Notes under the pieces: generated by a model | Databases searched by the model: none | The model's input: the letters and a program-made list of their open reading frames with translations, nothing else | What the model was told of the DNA's origin: nothing | Part shown: piece by piece, positions 23,074-35,222 of the stretch | Layout: each line of letters opens with the position of its first letter | How positions within the stretch are numbered: the first letter of the stretch is position 1 | DNA from: Begonia masoniana | Taxonomy: Eukaryota > Streptophyta > Magnoliopsida > Cucurbitales > Begoniaceae | Length of the DNA stretch: 64,000 bases | Direction of reading: 5' to 3' | NCBI GenBank assembly: GCA_022432975.1 | Contig: CM039512.1 | Location: 31,161,574 to 31,225,573, forward strand | Made by a program: the position numbers and the translations under genes

Positions 23074-23313
23074 TGTAAAGATGAAGCTTTCACTCTGTTC
23101 CGGTGAGAAGCAGAAAACCTGGAGAAGAAAGATGAACATAAAGAGAGATTGCAGCAGAGAGAGAAATAGAAGAAATGATTTGTTATATGTCATTGAACTA
23201 TTCCTACAAGTACATATCAGAAAGCTAATGATGAAGAAAGAAACTAAAAGAACTATACAAACCGAACCATAAAGAACTATACAAACCAAACCATAACAGT
23301 GTATACTTTAACA
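23074..23313 (-). repeat. Copia 5' LTR
   Basis: 240 bp, the partner of 15131-15370 with only scattered differences, directly adjoining the PBS at 23062-23073. Confidence 0.9.
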
Positions 23314-23318
23314 AATAA

Positions 23319-24866
23319 TAGCTATAGCAGGTGAGTAGCACAAGGGAACGACCAGGTTCGGGAAGATGATCAATTTTTATTATTTGAACCCATGAGAAGG
23401 GAGACATTGCGGGTGGAAGAAGGGATTGTTTTCTGTGACAACTGTTTGGTGTTGTCATTCATAATTGTTTTTCTTGATTACACGATCAATGAACTTTGAC
23501 TTCTGTTCTTAGAGGAATTCTTATCTTATCTCTCTTGTACATTTTTCATCTTTTAATGAACTCCCCCTTAATTGAAAAAGAATGTGCCACGATTTGAGAA
23601 GGATCCTGATACAAACTGAAAACGATTCCACCGTCGAAAAAGTCAAACATTTGGACCTTGTGTAGGTTAAATGGCTAGTATAGAAGGTTTTAAGTCTAAA
23701 TAACCTGTCACATAATGATAGAATGATATGCAACGGGGTCCAAAGACACATCTCAAACCAAGGTAAGCAAATCAACCCATCGTTATTTTTAACTTGTTTG
23801 TTAGTTTTGTAGGCATGGGGCATTTTGACAGGTTGAAGATGTTCGGGTTTTGGGGGATGGACCAAGAAGACGGGGTTCAAGTGGCACGCATGGCATGAAG
23901 ACAATGGTCGGAATTGGCGCGTAAAGCAAAGAGGCGTGATCAGGTCGGGCAAGCAAAAGAGGAAGGACAATGGGCACTCAATGAGGAGTTTCATCAAACA
24001 GTTAGAGCGCACACGAGAGAAGTAGACAAGTCAGCACCAGTGCGCGCACAAAGTAAGCCAGCGCGTGCGCGAAGGAAAACCAACGCGGACACGAAGAACG
24101 CCCAGTGTCAAGGTCTGGGCTTGTCCAAGGCATGTTGCCTTTGGCCGCCCATACTGTTAAGTAGGTTTATTTCTTTTTTAAGTTATTCAGTTGTATTTAT
24201 TTTCCTTTTATATCTCAAGAGTGACTCCTCGCCACTATAGCATGTATACTATTGCTGTAGTGGAGATAGTCTGGATTGCTCTTTAGGGAGAGAGGCATGA
24301 CTGCACGTAGACCCCTACCCATCGATGTAATTTGCTGCTAATCAATGAACAAGCCTTTTACACACACTCTTTTTATGCATACTATGCTCAATGACGCTCT
24401 TTTCGGTTAATCTCGCTCGCTCGTTGCTTACTTGTTAGACACAAGCTCGCTCTAACAAAGTGGGCACTCGGTGCCGTTGGCACGCTCGTTGGCTGACCCA
24501 GTACAAGTGCAATATTGGGTGCCGTACGGTCTCGTTACGCCCCTTGAAAGTAGGACCGTGAAACCTAGCGTTCGCATGAAGAAGGCGCCATGCTCGCGCG
24601 AAGGAGCACACAAGATGCACGTCAGCATGGCCGTAGGACACATGAACAGTGCCAATGTGGCCGACGCTCCAACGGCTATTTTCGCAACGGCTCTATTTTG
24701 TTTGAGTTTCTCTTCTTTCCTTTTCTAGATTTTCCAGCACCATGTTCTGGTTTATTTAACATCATTTCTGAATCATTGTAACGAACTTTTGAATATTTGG
24801 AAATCACAGTGAAGTTTTTCTTCTTTCTTAGCCGATTGGTTGTGTTCTCCGTGGTACCCTCCTCGG
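23319..24866. other. Mixed intergenic and retroelement-derived DNA
   Basis: The first ~16 bases complete the decayed gene interrupted by the Copia element. The rest holds no recognised coding region. At about 24447-24480, taacaaagtgggcac followed by tcggtgccgttggcac resembles an LTR end with a Tat/Athila-type PBS, but only weakly. A short GC-rich stretch at 24000-24130 has repeated gcgcac words. Confidence 0.35.
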
Positions 24867-26732
24867 TGTCACAAGGTCGAAGTTCACTCCCAAATTTTTT
24901 TGCCTTGTGATGGCACTAAGCACTCACACTTAGTCAGCCAATCGCCCACTTAGCCAACCTTGCAACGCACTAAAGAATAGAATAGAAGACACAAGCCAAC
25001 TTACGGGCAATGCCCAACCTTTGTTTTGTATTGACTCACTCAACAATTTTACAAAGGAAATCCCACAAGTTAACCCACGGCACAAACTAGTCTCACTCAC
25101 AAAACTAGCTTTTCTCTCTTGGCTCCAACTCTTGGTTTCCAAGTCCTCCTCTAGGTGCCAATAGCTTTGCCACGGCCAAGCTATTTATAGGAGAAAGGTG
25201 GTTGACAACCCCAACCACGTAGGTTTATGCTCAGCGTGCCAAGTGCCCCACTTGGCACGGTTAGTTCCCACTAAATTAGCCCACTCGGCGACATTGTGGC
25301 AAACTGCCACGGTTTGCCACGCGTTGCATGTTGGACTCGCCCATGTCCAGCAACTGCCCATGCAGCAGATCATGCCAGCAACTGCCCACGCTCATGTCTA
25401 GCAACTGACCACGTCCAGCAACTGCCCATGTCTGGCGCTTGGCTGCCTCAGCGCGGGAATATCGGAACCTGTCTGAGCCCGCTTGTCCCAGTCGCGCATG
25501 CACATAGCGCACCTCCTGGAACATCGGAGCCTTGTCTGGGCCAGCGTGTCCCAGTCGTGTGCGCACACAGCGCGCCTTCAGGAAACATCGGAGCCTTGTC
25601 TGAACCAGCGTGTCTCAGCCCGCGCGCCCATCTTGCTCGGCCACCAGGACAAGGCACCGGAACCTTCGGAGCTTGTCTTGTCCAGCGTGTCTAGTGTGCG
25701 CGCGCACCGCTCGGTCACCAGCACTGCGCTCCGGATTAGGCGGAGCTTGTCCTGACCAGTGTGTCCAGGACCAGCTCGCATGCCCCTTCGACATTTCCGC
25801 TCAGCATGTCTCGGCCACTAAGTGCCCCCTCAATTGGTGCATGTCTTGGCCATGAAGGCTCCCCACTCGTGCACGTCTCGGCCACCAAGTGCCCCCTCAC
25901 TTGGCGCATGTCTCGGCCACGACTCCGAGAATGTCGAGCCATGGTCGAGCCACCATCGAGCCATATGGTTCAGTGGGTCCTAGCCGGTGGCCAGCCCTGA
26001 TGGCATAGCCCTGGGCCATGGTGTGCCCAGGCTGAGCCATCCTCACTTAGTCGCCCCCTCTAAAGAGCAATCCGGGCCACTCTCAGTCTGACAGGAGTGT
26101 ACATAGGTACCCCTCGAGGAGTCACTTTTCCACTGTTCACCCACTTGTGAGCACGCAGCCTCTCCTCCTGCGCCCACCTGTGCGCCTACGGCCTTGTCCA
26201 GGTTCTGTCATGTGCGCGCGCTGCGCAGCACTCTTGTGCGCGCCATGCTCAGCACACGTCTCGGCCACAAGGATGCCCACTCGTGCACGTCTTGCCCACC
26301 AAATGCCCCAACACTCGGCACACGTCTCGGCCACGAAGGCTGCCACTAAGTGCCCCAACACTCGGCACATGTCTCGATCACGGTTACTTTGACTCGGTCC
26401 AACATGGCCAGATTGATCTTCACACACCACGTAGCCCACGTCTAGGCTCATGATGTGGCCAACCCGCTCCTTTGGTGCCCCATATCACCACATGGCTCTC
26501 ATCCGACTAACCGCATAGTTTGTCTCCGAAATGCTCGGCCCTCATGGCATGCCACTCGCAGCAAGCCCTTGACACCACCCATATATTTCAGAATGCACAT
26601 CTCCCACTATACTCCAGCATAGTGCTCGTTTATTTGAGTGAATGAAACCACCAACTTGAATGCTTCAGCAAATGGGCTAAGCCGGACCCATTGACACGGC
26701 ACTCTCGCCTACGGCACTTCAATGGTCTAACA
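24867..26732 (-). repeat. TR-GAG 3' LTR, complete
   Basis: Read on the plus strand it runs TGTCACAAGG...GGTCTAACA and abuts the polypurine tract at 26733. It contains GC-rich tandem units of about 70 bp at 25460-25760 and repeated 'tgtctcggccac..agtgcccc' words at 25800-26370. The several open frames over this GC-rich part are repeat artefacts. Confidence 0.8.
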
Positions 26733-26746
26733 AACCACCCCCAATT
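26733..26746 (-). promoter_or_regulatory. TR-GAG polypurine tract
   Basis: The minus strand reads aattgggggtggtt immediately before the LTR start TGTTAGACC. Confidence 0.7.
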
Positions 26747-26953
26747 GTTTTGAGTCGATGCCCTCATCGACTAACTCCGAATTCTCAGTTAACCTCCTGG
26801 TTTTTATCCCTTTCTCTTGATAATTTCCAGAATGGCCTCCTCGGTGTGCACATCCTTCTCCATGTGCACATAGTCAGCCCCTTTGTTGATGCCGAATCCA
26901 AGTGCTGCAGCAAATGAGACTCTCCCAACGCCAACTCGGGGTTGTAATGCCGA

Positions 26954-28076
26954 CTATTTCTCGATAATTTGGAGAGTTGATACCCGCTCCATATCACCCC
27001 CTCCATTGTTTTCCCCTCGTGCCTCATCAATATCATCTCCGATTTTGATCAAGGCATTCAACCTTTGTTTTCTAGGACAATCCCTTGCTCGGTGTGGGCC
27101 ATCACAAATGAAGTAGCCCCCGGTAAAGCCCTTCTTAGCAACATCGCCCCTCATCGATTTGCTTGATTCCACCCCCGATTTGTCCTCCAAAGGCTTTCTC
27201 AGTTTGCCTTTTGTGATCTTTCCTCTTTGTTCTCGGGCCCCTACTCTTTGATTGCCCTGTTGGGATCACCATGTCAACTAACCTTTCAGCAGCTGCCATT
27301 GAAGAACTCAAATCTGCAACACCATGCCTCCGCAACTCAACTTGTGCCCACGGTTGCAGCCCTGAAACGAAGTTGAACAGCTTGTCCTCCTCCGACATGC
27401 CTTGGATATCCAACATCAAAGATGAAAATTCACTTACATAGGCTCTCACAGTGCCATGGTGCTTCAGATTCTTTAGTGACTGCCTCGCCAGCCACGATGC
27501 ATTGCAAGGAAGAAATTGGGCCTTCAATTCCTTTTTCAACACTTCCCATGTTTCGATGCTCGGCCTTCCCGCTTGGTGGTCCTCTAACACTCGCGTCCTC
27601 CACCACAGTTTCGCATCTCCACAAAGGTACATGCTAGTTATGGATACTTTCTCCTCTTCGAGTACATGAGTAGCACGAAAATACTGCTCCATGTCCCACA
27701 AGAAATTCTCCAGCTCTTTTGCAGATCGGCTACCATTGAAAGACTTAGGCTCGGGCACCTTAATCTTGTGCCTAATCCCTCTCTCAACGGGACTATCCAT
27801 CGCTCGCTTGATTAAGTTAATCTCTGCCTTTGTCCATGATATTGCCTCGTGAAAGTCTTCAAGACTTGTCTTGACCGACTCAACTAACGAACCAACATCC
27901 AAAGTCAATTAAGTAAATCGTGCGTCAAGTTCTAGATACATACCCGCAATTTTAGCATTGAGTTGTTCAACTAGCACAGATTGTTGCTCGGCAAACATGC
28001 TCAGGTTCCCCATCCTTTTGCTTGGTTCGCCCAACATATTTTCCAACCGAAGCACTCTCTCCTTTAGATCGTTCAT
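26954..28076 (-). pseudogene. Retrotransposon gag polyprotein
   Basis: Minus-strand ATG at 28076 (MNDLKERVLRLENML, coiled-coil-like). The gag core follows with PEPKSFNGSRSAKELENFLWDM, WWRTRVLED, LKAQFLPCNASW and VRAYVSEFSSLMLDI, typical of plant LTR gag. A CCHC-like knuckle near 27080-27120 reads YFICDGPHRARDC, so the first cysteine of CxxC is replaced by tyrosine. One in-frame TAA lies at 27909-27911 and a frameshift near 27190. After the knuckle the frame ends without entering any protease, which supports a gag-only element. Confidence 0.8.
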
Positions 28077-28096
28077 CTCGTCCCGATCTTCAAGAT

Positions 28097-28108
28097 GCTC
28101 TGATACCA
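28097..28108 (-). promoter_or_regulatory. TR-GAG primer-binding site
   Basis: The minus strand reads tggtatcagagc, exact for the initiator-tRNA-Met type, two bases from the LTR start at 28111. Confidence 0.85.
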
Positions 28109-28110
28109 AT

Positions 28111-29400
28111 TGTCACAGGGTCGAAGTTCACTCCCGAATTTTTTCGCCTTGTGATGGCACTAAGCACTCACACTTAGTCAGCCAATCGCCCACTTAGCCA
28201 ACCTTGCAACACACTAAAGAATAGAATAGAAGACACAAGCCAACTTACGGGCAATGCCCAACCTTTGTTTTGTATTGACTCACTCAACAATTTTACAAAG
28301 GAAATCCCACAGGTTAACCCACGGCACAAACTAACTAGTCTCACTCACAAAACTAGCTTTTCTCTCTTGGCTCCCACTGGTGCTAATAGCTTTGCCTCGG
28401 CCTAGCTATTTATAGGAGAAAGGTGGTTGACAACCCCAACCACGTATGTTTATGCTCAGCGTGCCAAGTGCCCCACTTGGCACGGTTAGTTCCCACTAAA
28501 TCAGCCCACTCGGCCACATTGTGGCAAACTGCCACGGTTTGCCACGCATTGCATGCTGGACTCGCCCATGTCCAGCAACTGCCCATGCAGCAGATCATGC
28601 CAGCAACTGCCCACGCTCATGTCCAGCAACTGACCACGTCCAGCAACTGCCCATGTCTCGCGCTCAGCTGCCTCAGCGCGGGAATATCGCAGCCTGTCTG
28701 AGCCTGCGTGTCCCAGTCGCGCGCACACATAGCACACCTCTTGGAACATCGGAGCCTTGTCTAGGCCAGCGTGTCCCAGTCGTGCACGCACACAGCGCGC
28801 CCTCCTGAAACATCGGAGCCTTGTCTGAACCAGCGTGTCTCAGCCAGCGCGCCCATCTCGCTCGGCCACCAGGACAAGGCACCGGAACCTTCGGAGCTTG
28901 TCTTGTCCAGCGTGTCTAGTGTGCGCGCGCACCGCTGGGTCACCAGCACCGCGCTCCGGATTATGCGGAGCTTGTCCTGACCAGCGTGTCTAGGACCAGC
29001 TCGCATGCCCCTCCGACATTTCCGCTCAGCATGTCTCGGCCACCAAGTGCCCCCTCACTTGGTGCATGTCTCGGCCACGAAGGCTCCCCACTCGTGCACG
29101 TCTCGGCCACCAAGTGCCCCCTCACTTGGCGCATGTCTCGGCCATGACTCTGAGAATGTCGAGCCATGGTCGAGCCATGGTCGAGCCACCATCGAGACAT
29201 ATGGTTCAGTGGGTCCTAGCTGGTGGCCAGCCCTGATGGCATAGCCCTGGGCCATGGTGCGCCCAGGCTGAGCCATCCTCACTTAGTCGACCCGCCTAAA
29301 GAGCAATCCGGGCCACTCTCAGTCTGGCAGGAGTGTACATAGGTACCCCTCGAGGAGTCACTTTTCCACTGTTCACCCAATTGTGAACACGCAGCTCCTC
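28111..29400 (-). repeat. TR-GAG 5' LTR, truncated at its outer end
   Basis: Aligns closely with 24867-26155, including both repeat blocks (28700-28995 and 29030-29150), then leaves homology after ctcctcctgcgc. About 580 bp of the outer LTR is missing. Confidence 0.75.
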
Positions 29401-30080
29401 CTCCTGCGCTTGTGTGATTGTGGGCTTCTGTGATTGTGGAGCATTAAATGCGGTGGTGGTAATTGAAGTTGGACATTGAGTGCCATGGTTGATTTTCAGC
29501 TAGGAAAAGCAGGGTAGATAAAGGGTGGGCCATGTTGATTGTTGGACCATTAATGTGGTGTGAAAAGGTGTTGGAGCATAAGGGTTGATAAAGGGTGCTA
29601 GAATTAATCACGTGGTTGGAGGGAGATGTGATTGGTAAGAGACCATTAATGAATTGTTGGTTGATGAGGTGTTTGGGCACGAGGTGGAGATGGATGCGAG
29701 CTGATTGGTTGTCAGTCAAATTAAGGAGGTGGTTGAATGATTATGTGAAAACGAAGTCCCAGTTTTCTACAGATTCTTCCATTTTTCACTCCACAGAACG
29801 CTGCACGTTGTCCTATTGTTTCTCCATTGTCCTTTGAAAGGGTTAGCCACTGTCGCCATTGCTGAACAGTGATGAAAAGGAGAAGGCCCTAAGGTGATAG
29901 GGCTAGCCACTATCGTGTTGTCGAACAGTGAAGAGAGAAAATTTTTTAGAAGATTTGTTTCATTGCACCGGAATTTCTTTGAAAGTGGAGATTGTCAGAG
30001 TTCAGTATTCTGGATTCGCTTTGAGTTGGGCCGAGTAGCCCGTTGGATCTCTCACGTGGAATTCGTGTCAAGGTGGAGAT
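29401..30080 (+). other. 3' internal end of a Copia element, decayed
   Basis: No protein domain was recognised. Two polypurine-tract-like words (gtggagattgt) occur, at about 29986 and 30073. The first is followed by a degenerate LTR-start-like segment (gttgggccgagtagccc), the second by the actual LTR. That suggests a duplicated PPT/LTR junction. Confidence 0.4.
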
Positions 30081-30148
30081 TGTTAGAATTTGGGTGGCCC
30101 GAATTCCAGTTGGGCCGGGTTGGGCCCATAATATTATTAGGTTTTGTT

Positions 30149-30164
30149 TCTCTATAAATACTTG
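30149..30164 (+). promoter_or_regulatory. Copia LTR TATA box
   Basis: tctctataaatacttg lies about 70 bases after the LTR start and precedes a short leader, the expected U3/R promoter position. Confidence 0.5.
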
Positions 30165-30279
30165 TAAAGTAGAGCAGCAAAACCTGCAGTTGTATCTCCG
30201 ATCTTCTTGGTAGATTCGTTCCTCTGCCCGTGGTTTTTCCCCTAAAGGGTTTTCCACGTACATCTGGTGTTCCGTATTT

Positions 30280-30786
<507 letters not shown>

Positions 30787-32327
30787 CTCGTTTTATTGTT
30801 TGATTTCTAACACTTGGATCATGTTTTCGCTAAAATATTGTTGTTGCTTTTGGGTTGCTCCTTCGTCTTCAGCGAATGAGTGTCGATCTTCTATTTTAGC
30901 TTGTACTTACAGGTCCCAAATCATATCATCTGGTATCATAGCTAAATGACTCCTTGTGTTGTCTTCTCTGTTGTTTTTCTCTGTTTCTATTCTTCTCTGA
31001 TATTTTCGTTTCTGTTGTGCCCGTCTAGCATTATGTTATTCATTTTTGTTTCACCCACTAGCATATCTTTTTTAATCACGTTTCCATTTTGTTTAGTTGT
31101 CTAGATTGTGTCTCTTATTTTGTCAGCATATTCTGTCTCTGTGTTTTTTTGTTTCAGTTTTTCTTATTTTTGTTTTGATGTTGTTGTGATAATCCTGTTG
31201 TCGAACCGATAGTATTTTATGCATGATTCTGACGTTATCGAGTTTGGTTAAACAACATGTTTTCTTTTGTTGATTTACTATTTTGTGTTATCCTATTTTT
31301 CGTGATTTTCTGTTCATGTTTTGTTTTTGTTTCTCATGTTTTTGTTTCCGTTTTGCTAACCAGAATATCTCATGTTGCATGAGCGATTATCTTTCTTAGT
31401 TAAATAGCATGCATGGGTGTTTTTGTTTTCTCTATTTTCCTCCTCTGTGATGTTTCTGTTCTGTTATTCGTCAAGTTTCTTGTCTCTGAATGCTAAACTG
31501 AAATACCCACGTTTGCATGAAATCGTTGATCTGTTTCTCTTCACAAAACCTATAATAAATTTTTATGCATAATCATTATGAATGTTGTTTAGTATTCAGG
31601 TCGTTGTCTGTTCAGTCTAGTTCATTTTTCTTCTTGTTTTGTTTTCCTTTTCTACCTTACTACCATCTTGTTTCTCTTTTTATCGTCGTGTTCTATGTAG
31701 TAACCAGGTTGTTTCACTTTGTGAATTTTGTTATTTTGTTTCTCTGTTCTTGGTGATTTTTGTTTTGTTTCTGTTTTGGTCTAGCCATGAACATGCATAT
31801 GTTTCCTTTTCTGTGTTGTTTCTGTTCGATCTCCAGGTTGTTTAAAAAGCATGAATAATCTATCATTGACAACATATAATTGTCATGTTATTCTGTTTGG
31901 TGTAATATGACTTATTCCTCTTAACCAATATAATTTTTCATGTGTTATTGTTGAGTCTAAAGCATGAATCTGTTTTTCTGTTTTTCAAGGCATATATCCC
32001 TTTTGTGACAGCATAATTCTGTTTTGGTACCCATCTGTTTTTCTTGGTTTCTAATTTGTTATCTTCGGTCCATTGTCCTGTTTATTGTCAAATTATATCA
32101 CCCTTGTTTAATTCATAATCAGTTGAATCAATTAGTGTTAATTGCTTAGCCGAGAATGGTAAAATTTGTGTTGAAGTCATCGTTGTTTTTCCTTTGTTGT
32201 TTTGTCCTAGTTCGTCATTGTGTTTTTAATATCATGACAAGGAAAAGAAAATGTCCAGATAATGTGTTCATGTTCAGAGCCAAGTTTCTCTGGTAAGTGC
32301 GGATGCATCAACTTTTCTACGGACCTG

Positions 32328-32405
32328 CATCCGACCGATCGCCAAATGAGACAGTCTCTTTTAAACGGTCCGACCGATCGCCGAATGAGGCAGTCGCCTT
32401 TAAAG
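32328..32405 (+). repeat. Short direct repeat with ccgaccgatcgcc words
   Basis: Two copies of ccgaccgatcgccRaatgagRcagtc about 46 bases apart, each followed by a tttaaa.ggt word. Confidence 0.6.
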
Positions 32406-33345
32406 GGTGTAAGAATGATGTGAATTCTACATCGATTCTAGAGGGTAGCCTGAGCTAACATATATATTTGTTTTGTTTTCTTAATGTCCATATTTATGTT
32501 TCAATTCTGTTTAGTTAGTGTCTCATTGTCAGCATACTTAGCTTGTACTTCGTTTTATTTTCTTTGTTTTCTTCTCTTACTCAGTCATGTTGCTCATTGT
32601 CATAGTCAGTTCTACTAAGATTTAACCATCTCATCTTTTGTGATCAAATTGATAATAGTTTAGCCTAAGCCGAGAACCATTTTTCTGCTTTGTTATCTAA
32701 ATTGTTTTTGATTTTAATTGTGATATTATTGCACTTGATGAAATGTTAAATTGTGTAGTGTGAATTTCTTTTTATTTTTTGTTCCTTTTTGTTACTTTCA
32801 TTGGAAATATTGAGCTACAAATTGAAATTTTTATTCGGCCAAAACAACTCTTGTTTTAACCAAGTAGTTGATCAATTATGAAATAAAATTTCCTTTGTTT
32901 TTCTGTATCTTTTCTTGGTTTAATTGTGTTGTTTTTGTTTTGTCATTTTAGTGTGTCTTGTTGAGTTCATTAAAGTTAGATCTATTGCATTTTGGAGATC
33001 TAATTGGTGTTTAATGCGCATGGCAAAGAGCCAATTGTTCATTGTCAAGCTCTTTTTGATTTCCATTGTGTTAGGCTTCTATTTTAATAATCTCATAACT
33101 TGTTTTATTATATTAGCTGTGTTTTGGGGATAATAATATTTGGAGTTTGAATAAGAGTTTGGGTTCATACAAATTGGATTTTCCTTTTTAAACCAAAAAC
33201 CAAATTTATGTTTGCAAAATTTTGTGCTACCGAAGCAGTTTTTAATTAGTGAAGTGCGTTTTTCTCTATCTTACCTTGGAGATATTAACCTGTTTGGTGG
33301 TAAATTTTTTGCTGTGGTTTAATGAAATTCTTTTGAAGTTAAAAG

Positions 33346-33370
33346 TAATAATAATAATAATAATAATAAA
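33346..33370 (+). repeat. Trinucleotide (ATA)n microsatellite
   Basis: About eight uninterrupted ATA units followed by gaaataaataaa. Confidence 0.9.
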
Positions 33371-33715
33371 GAAATAAATAAATTTGACTGCTACACTACA
33401 TTATCTTTAGGCCAAAATCAAGTTTCTGTTTCAATTTCTGTTAACATCCAATACAGCTTCCCTTATGTGTTTTTAAATTCTTTTTTATTGTTATTTTATT
33501 TGGTTTTAGTGTGCTGTAATCTGTTTCTAATCGGGTTTATGGTGTAGCCGAGAAACTACTTCTAAACTGTGATTTATTCTACTATTTGCACTACTGCTGT
33601 GATGTGATACCACATCAGAAACAGAGAGTTGCTTGGGCTAGTATATATATTAGGTTCAAACCTCCACTCTTAAGCGCGCTTTTAGGAGGAGTAAGAGACC
33701 CGATATCATATCATT

Positions 33716-33726
33716 TGGTATCAGAT
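33716..33726 (+). promoter_or_regulatory. Primer-binding site after a Gypsy LTR end
   Basis: tggtatcaga follows the LTR terminus ...gatatcatatca (ends 33713). It is interrupted by the start of the hAT element. Confidence 0.6.
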
Positions 33727-34940
33727 AGGGGTGAGTAAAAAAACCGAGAACTGAAGAACTGGACCAGAACCGACGGTTTGGTCCGGTTCTAGGCGGTTTT
33801 GCCTTAGAAAATAACAGACATCGGTTTTTTTTTCAAGAACCGCTGTTATTGGTGTGGTTCTAAGTTTTGGTGACACATTTTGTGTAGAACCGGCCCGGAC
33901 TGTTAACCTGGCCGCTGAGCGAAGAAAGGCGCTGCCCCGTTGCCCACCCATGCCCTAAAAATCGAACTCAGTTTCTTAGTTCAGACTCTTGCCTTTCTTC
34001 GCTTCGCTCGAGTCCTCGACAGTCGCCTTCCCTGTTTCTTCACCTTCCCTATTTCTTTGCCTCGCCTTGCCTCTTGCAATCGCCTCGCCGTGTCTCTCGC
34101 GCCAGCCGCCAGTCGCCCTCGCCATGCGTAGCTGTATCTTGCCGTCTCTTCCAGTCACTCTCGCTAGCTCGCTGTTCGCACAACAAGTATTGTTTTCTGC
34201 TCTCAGTTTTATATTGTTTTGTTTAATTCTTCTGCTCTCGCCGACCCGTGATTCTGTTTTGTTTGGGTTTTCGAGTTCTGTGTTTTACTTGCTGAAAAGG
34301 TTGTTCGACGTGTTTCTGAGTCTGAAAAATATGGAAGAAGGTTATTTATTATAGCGTAAATTCCTGGATAGAAAAAAGAAGGCCAGTTCTTATTTCTTTA
34401 TGTTTCTGGTTTTTCATGGTTAAATCATTGGTATGTGTTTTTTTTTAATCATAGATCTTAAAATATACTGATGCAAAGAATGTTGTGATTGGATTTAATG
34501 ATTTATACTTCTCCAAGTGACAAACAAGTTGACCCTGTTAGATTGCATTTTAATCAAATAATGCTAAAGAGTCTATCTATGTTACAGAGTACAGACCCTC
34601 TTAGATTGCATTTTATTCAGACTCAGGTTAAGCCACTTTTCTGAATGATCATGATCAATTTCTTCATTGTTGTCATTGTTGAATAATGATTCACCTTCTT
34701 GTTCATTTGCTTCTCCCTCGCCCTGGAAAATCTTCTCTCTCTGTTGTCTTTCGTCCATTGTTTTTGTGTTTTAAATGTTGTATGATCACTCTTGTTTCCT
34801 CCGCCAGCATGCATAATCAGAATGCCATCTATTTTGTTTTTTACTATTCTGTTCCATGCATTTTCATGCTATGTTCGATTTTTTTTTTTTTTTTGGTTAA
34901 CACGTTCCTGTTCTTTGCTTATTTTCCAGCATGATAGTGC

Positions 34941-35054
34941 CACTTATAGATTGCATTTTCTGTTTTTGGGAGACTCTTCGGAATTGTTGACCGAGAGCAC
35001 TTATAGATTGCAGTTTTTGTTTTTAGGAGACTCTTCGGAACTGTTGACCGAGAG
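34941..35054 (+). repeat. 57-bp tandem duplication
   Basis: Two copies of a 57-bp unit beginning cacttatagattgca and ending gttgaccgagag, with five or so mismatches; a third partial unit begins at 35055. Confidence 0.85.
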
Positions 35055-35222
35055 CACTTTGTGTTTAATGTTCATTATATGTTTGTACTTTGTTAGAATT
35101 TGTTTTTTAGCATGTTTTGATGTGTTATAGTTGCTGTGTTTGTTTGCTGTTTAATTTGTAAAGATGTTTATTAGATTGTTCAATTTGGCTACTTCGTTTG
35201 ATAAGTTATTGTATTTTATAGG

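Larger units (their letters stand above)
15131..23313 (-). mobile_element. Ty1/Copia retrotransposon, minus strand, with two nested LTR insertions, TSD aataa
   Basis: Identical-length 240-bp LTRs (15131-15370 and 23074-23313) face a minus-strand PBS and polypurine tract and are flanked by aataa at 15126-15130 and 23314-23318. Removing the two solo LTRs (16307-17449 and 19301-21705, each with one TSD copy) leaves about 4.6 kb, normal for a small-LTR Copia element. Domain order on the minus strand is gag, zinc knuckle, protease, integrase, RT, RNase H, as in Copia. Frameshifts and stops break the polyprotein at several places, so it is not autonomous now. Confidence 0.92.
24867..29400 (-). mobile_element. 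Gag-only LTR retrotransposon (TR-GAG type), minus strand
   Basis: Two long similar LTRs (24867-26732 and 28111 to about 29400) enclose only about 1.4 kb. That interval holds a PBS, a gag reading frame and a polypurine tract, and no protease, RT or integrase. This is the organisation of TR-GAG elements, which depend on other elements for replication. The 5' LTR is cut at about 29400, where homology with the other LTR stops (LTR-a equivalent about 26156), so the right TSD is lost. Confidence 0.8.
30813..33713 (+). other. T-rich LTR-retroelement spacer with duplicated LTR-end modules
   Basis: Strongly T-rich on this strand (ttgtttctgttttg-type words throughout), with no protein domain. An LTR-end-plus-PBS-like sequence (aatcatatcatctggtatcatagc) is at about 30915-30940. 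A TATA-containing module (agcctgagctaacatatatatt / gcttgggctagtatatatatt) occurs at about 32415-32470 and again at 33600-33650. An agccgagaa word recurs at about 32150, 32665 and 33547. The block ends with gacccgatatcatatca, the same LTR terminus found in the palindrome at 55330. It likely derives from LTRs and leaders of one retroelement family. Confidence 0.45.

Noticed and set aside
24447..24485. Tat/Athila 5' LTR end with tRNA primer site
   Set aside because: The gtgccgttggcac word is only loosely like the known PBS, and neither an LTR start nor an internal domain could be found.
25276..25781. Overlapping open frames rich in Ala, Arg, Cys and His on both strands
   Set aside because: They arise from GC-rich tandem repeats in the gag-only element's LTR and recur in the partner LTR at 28500-29000. 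No domain is visible.
33940..34354. Plus-strand frames near the hAT start
   Set aside because: They lie in the hAT 5' region with skewed composition and no domain. The transposase start at 35223 is a better candidate.
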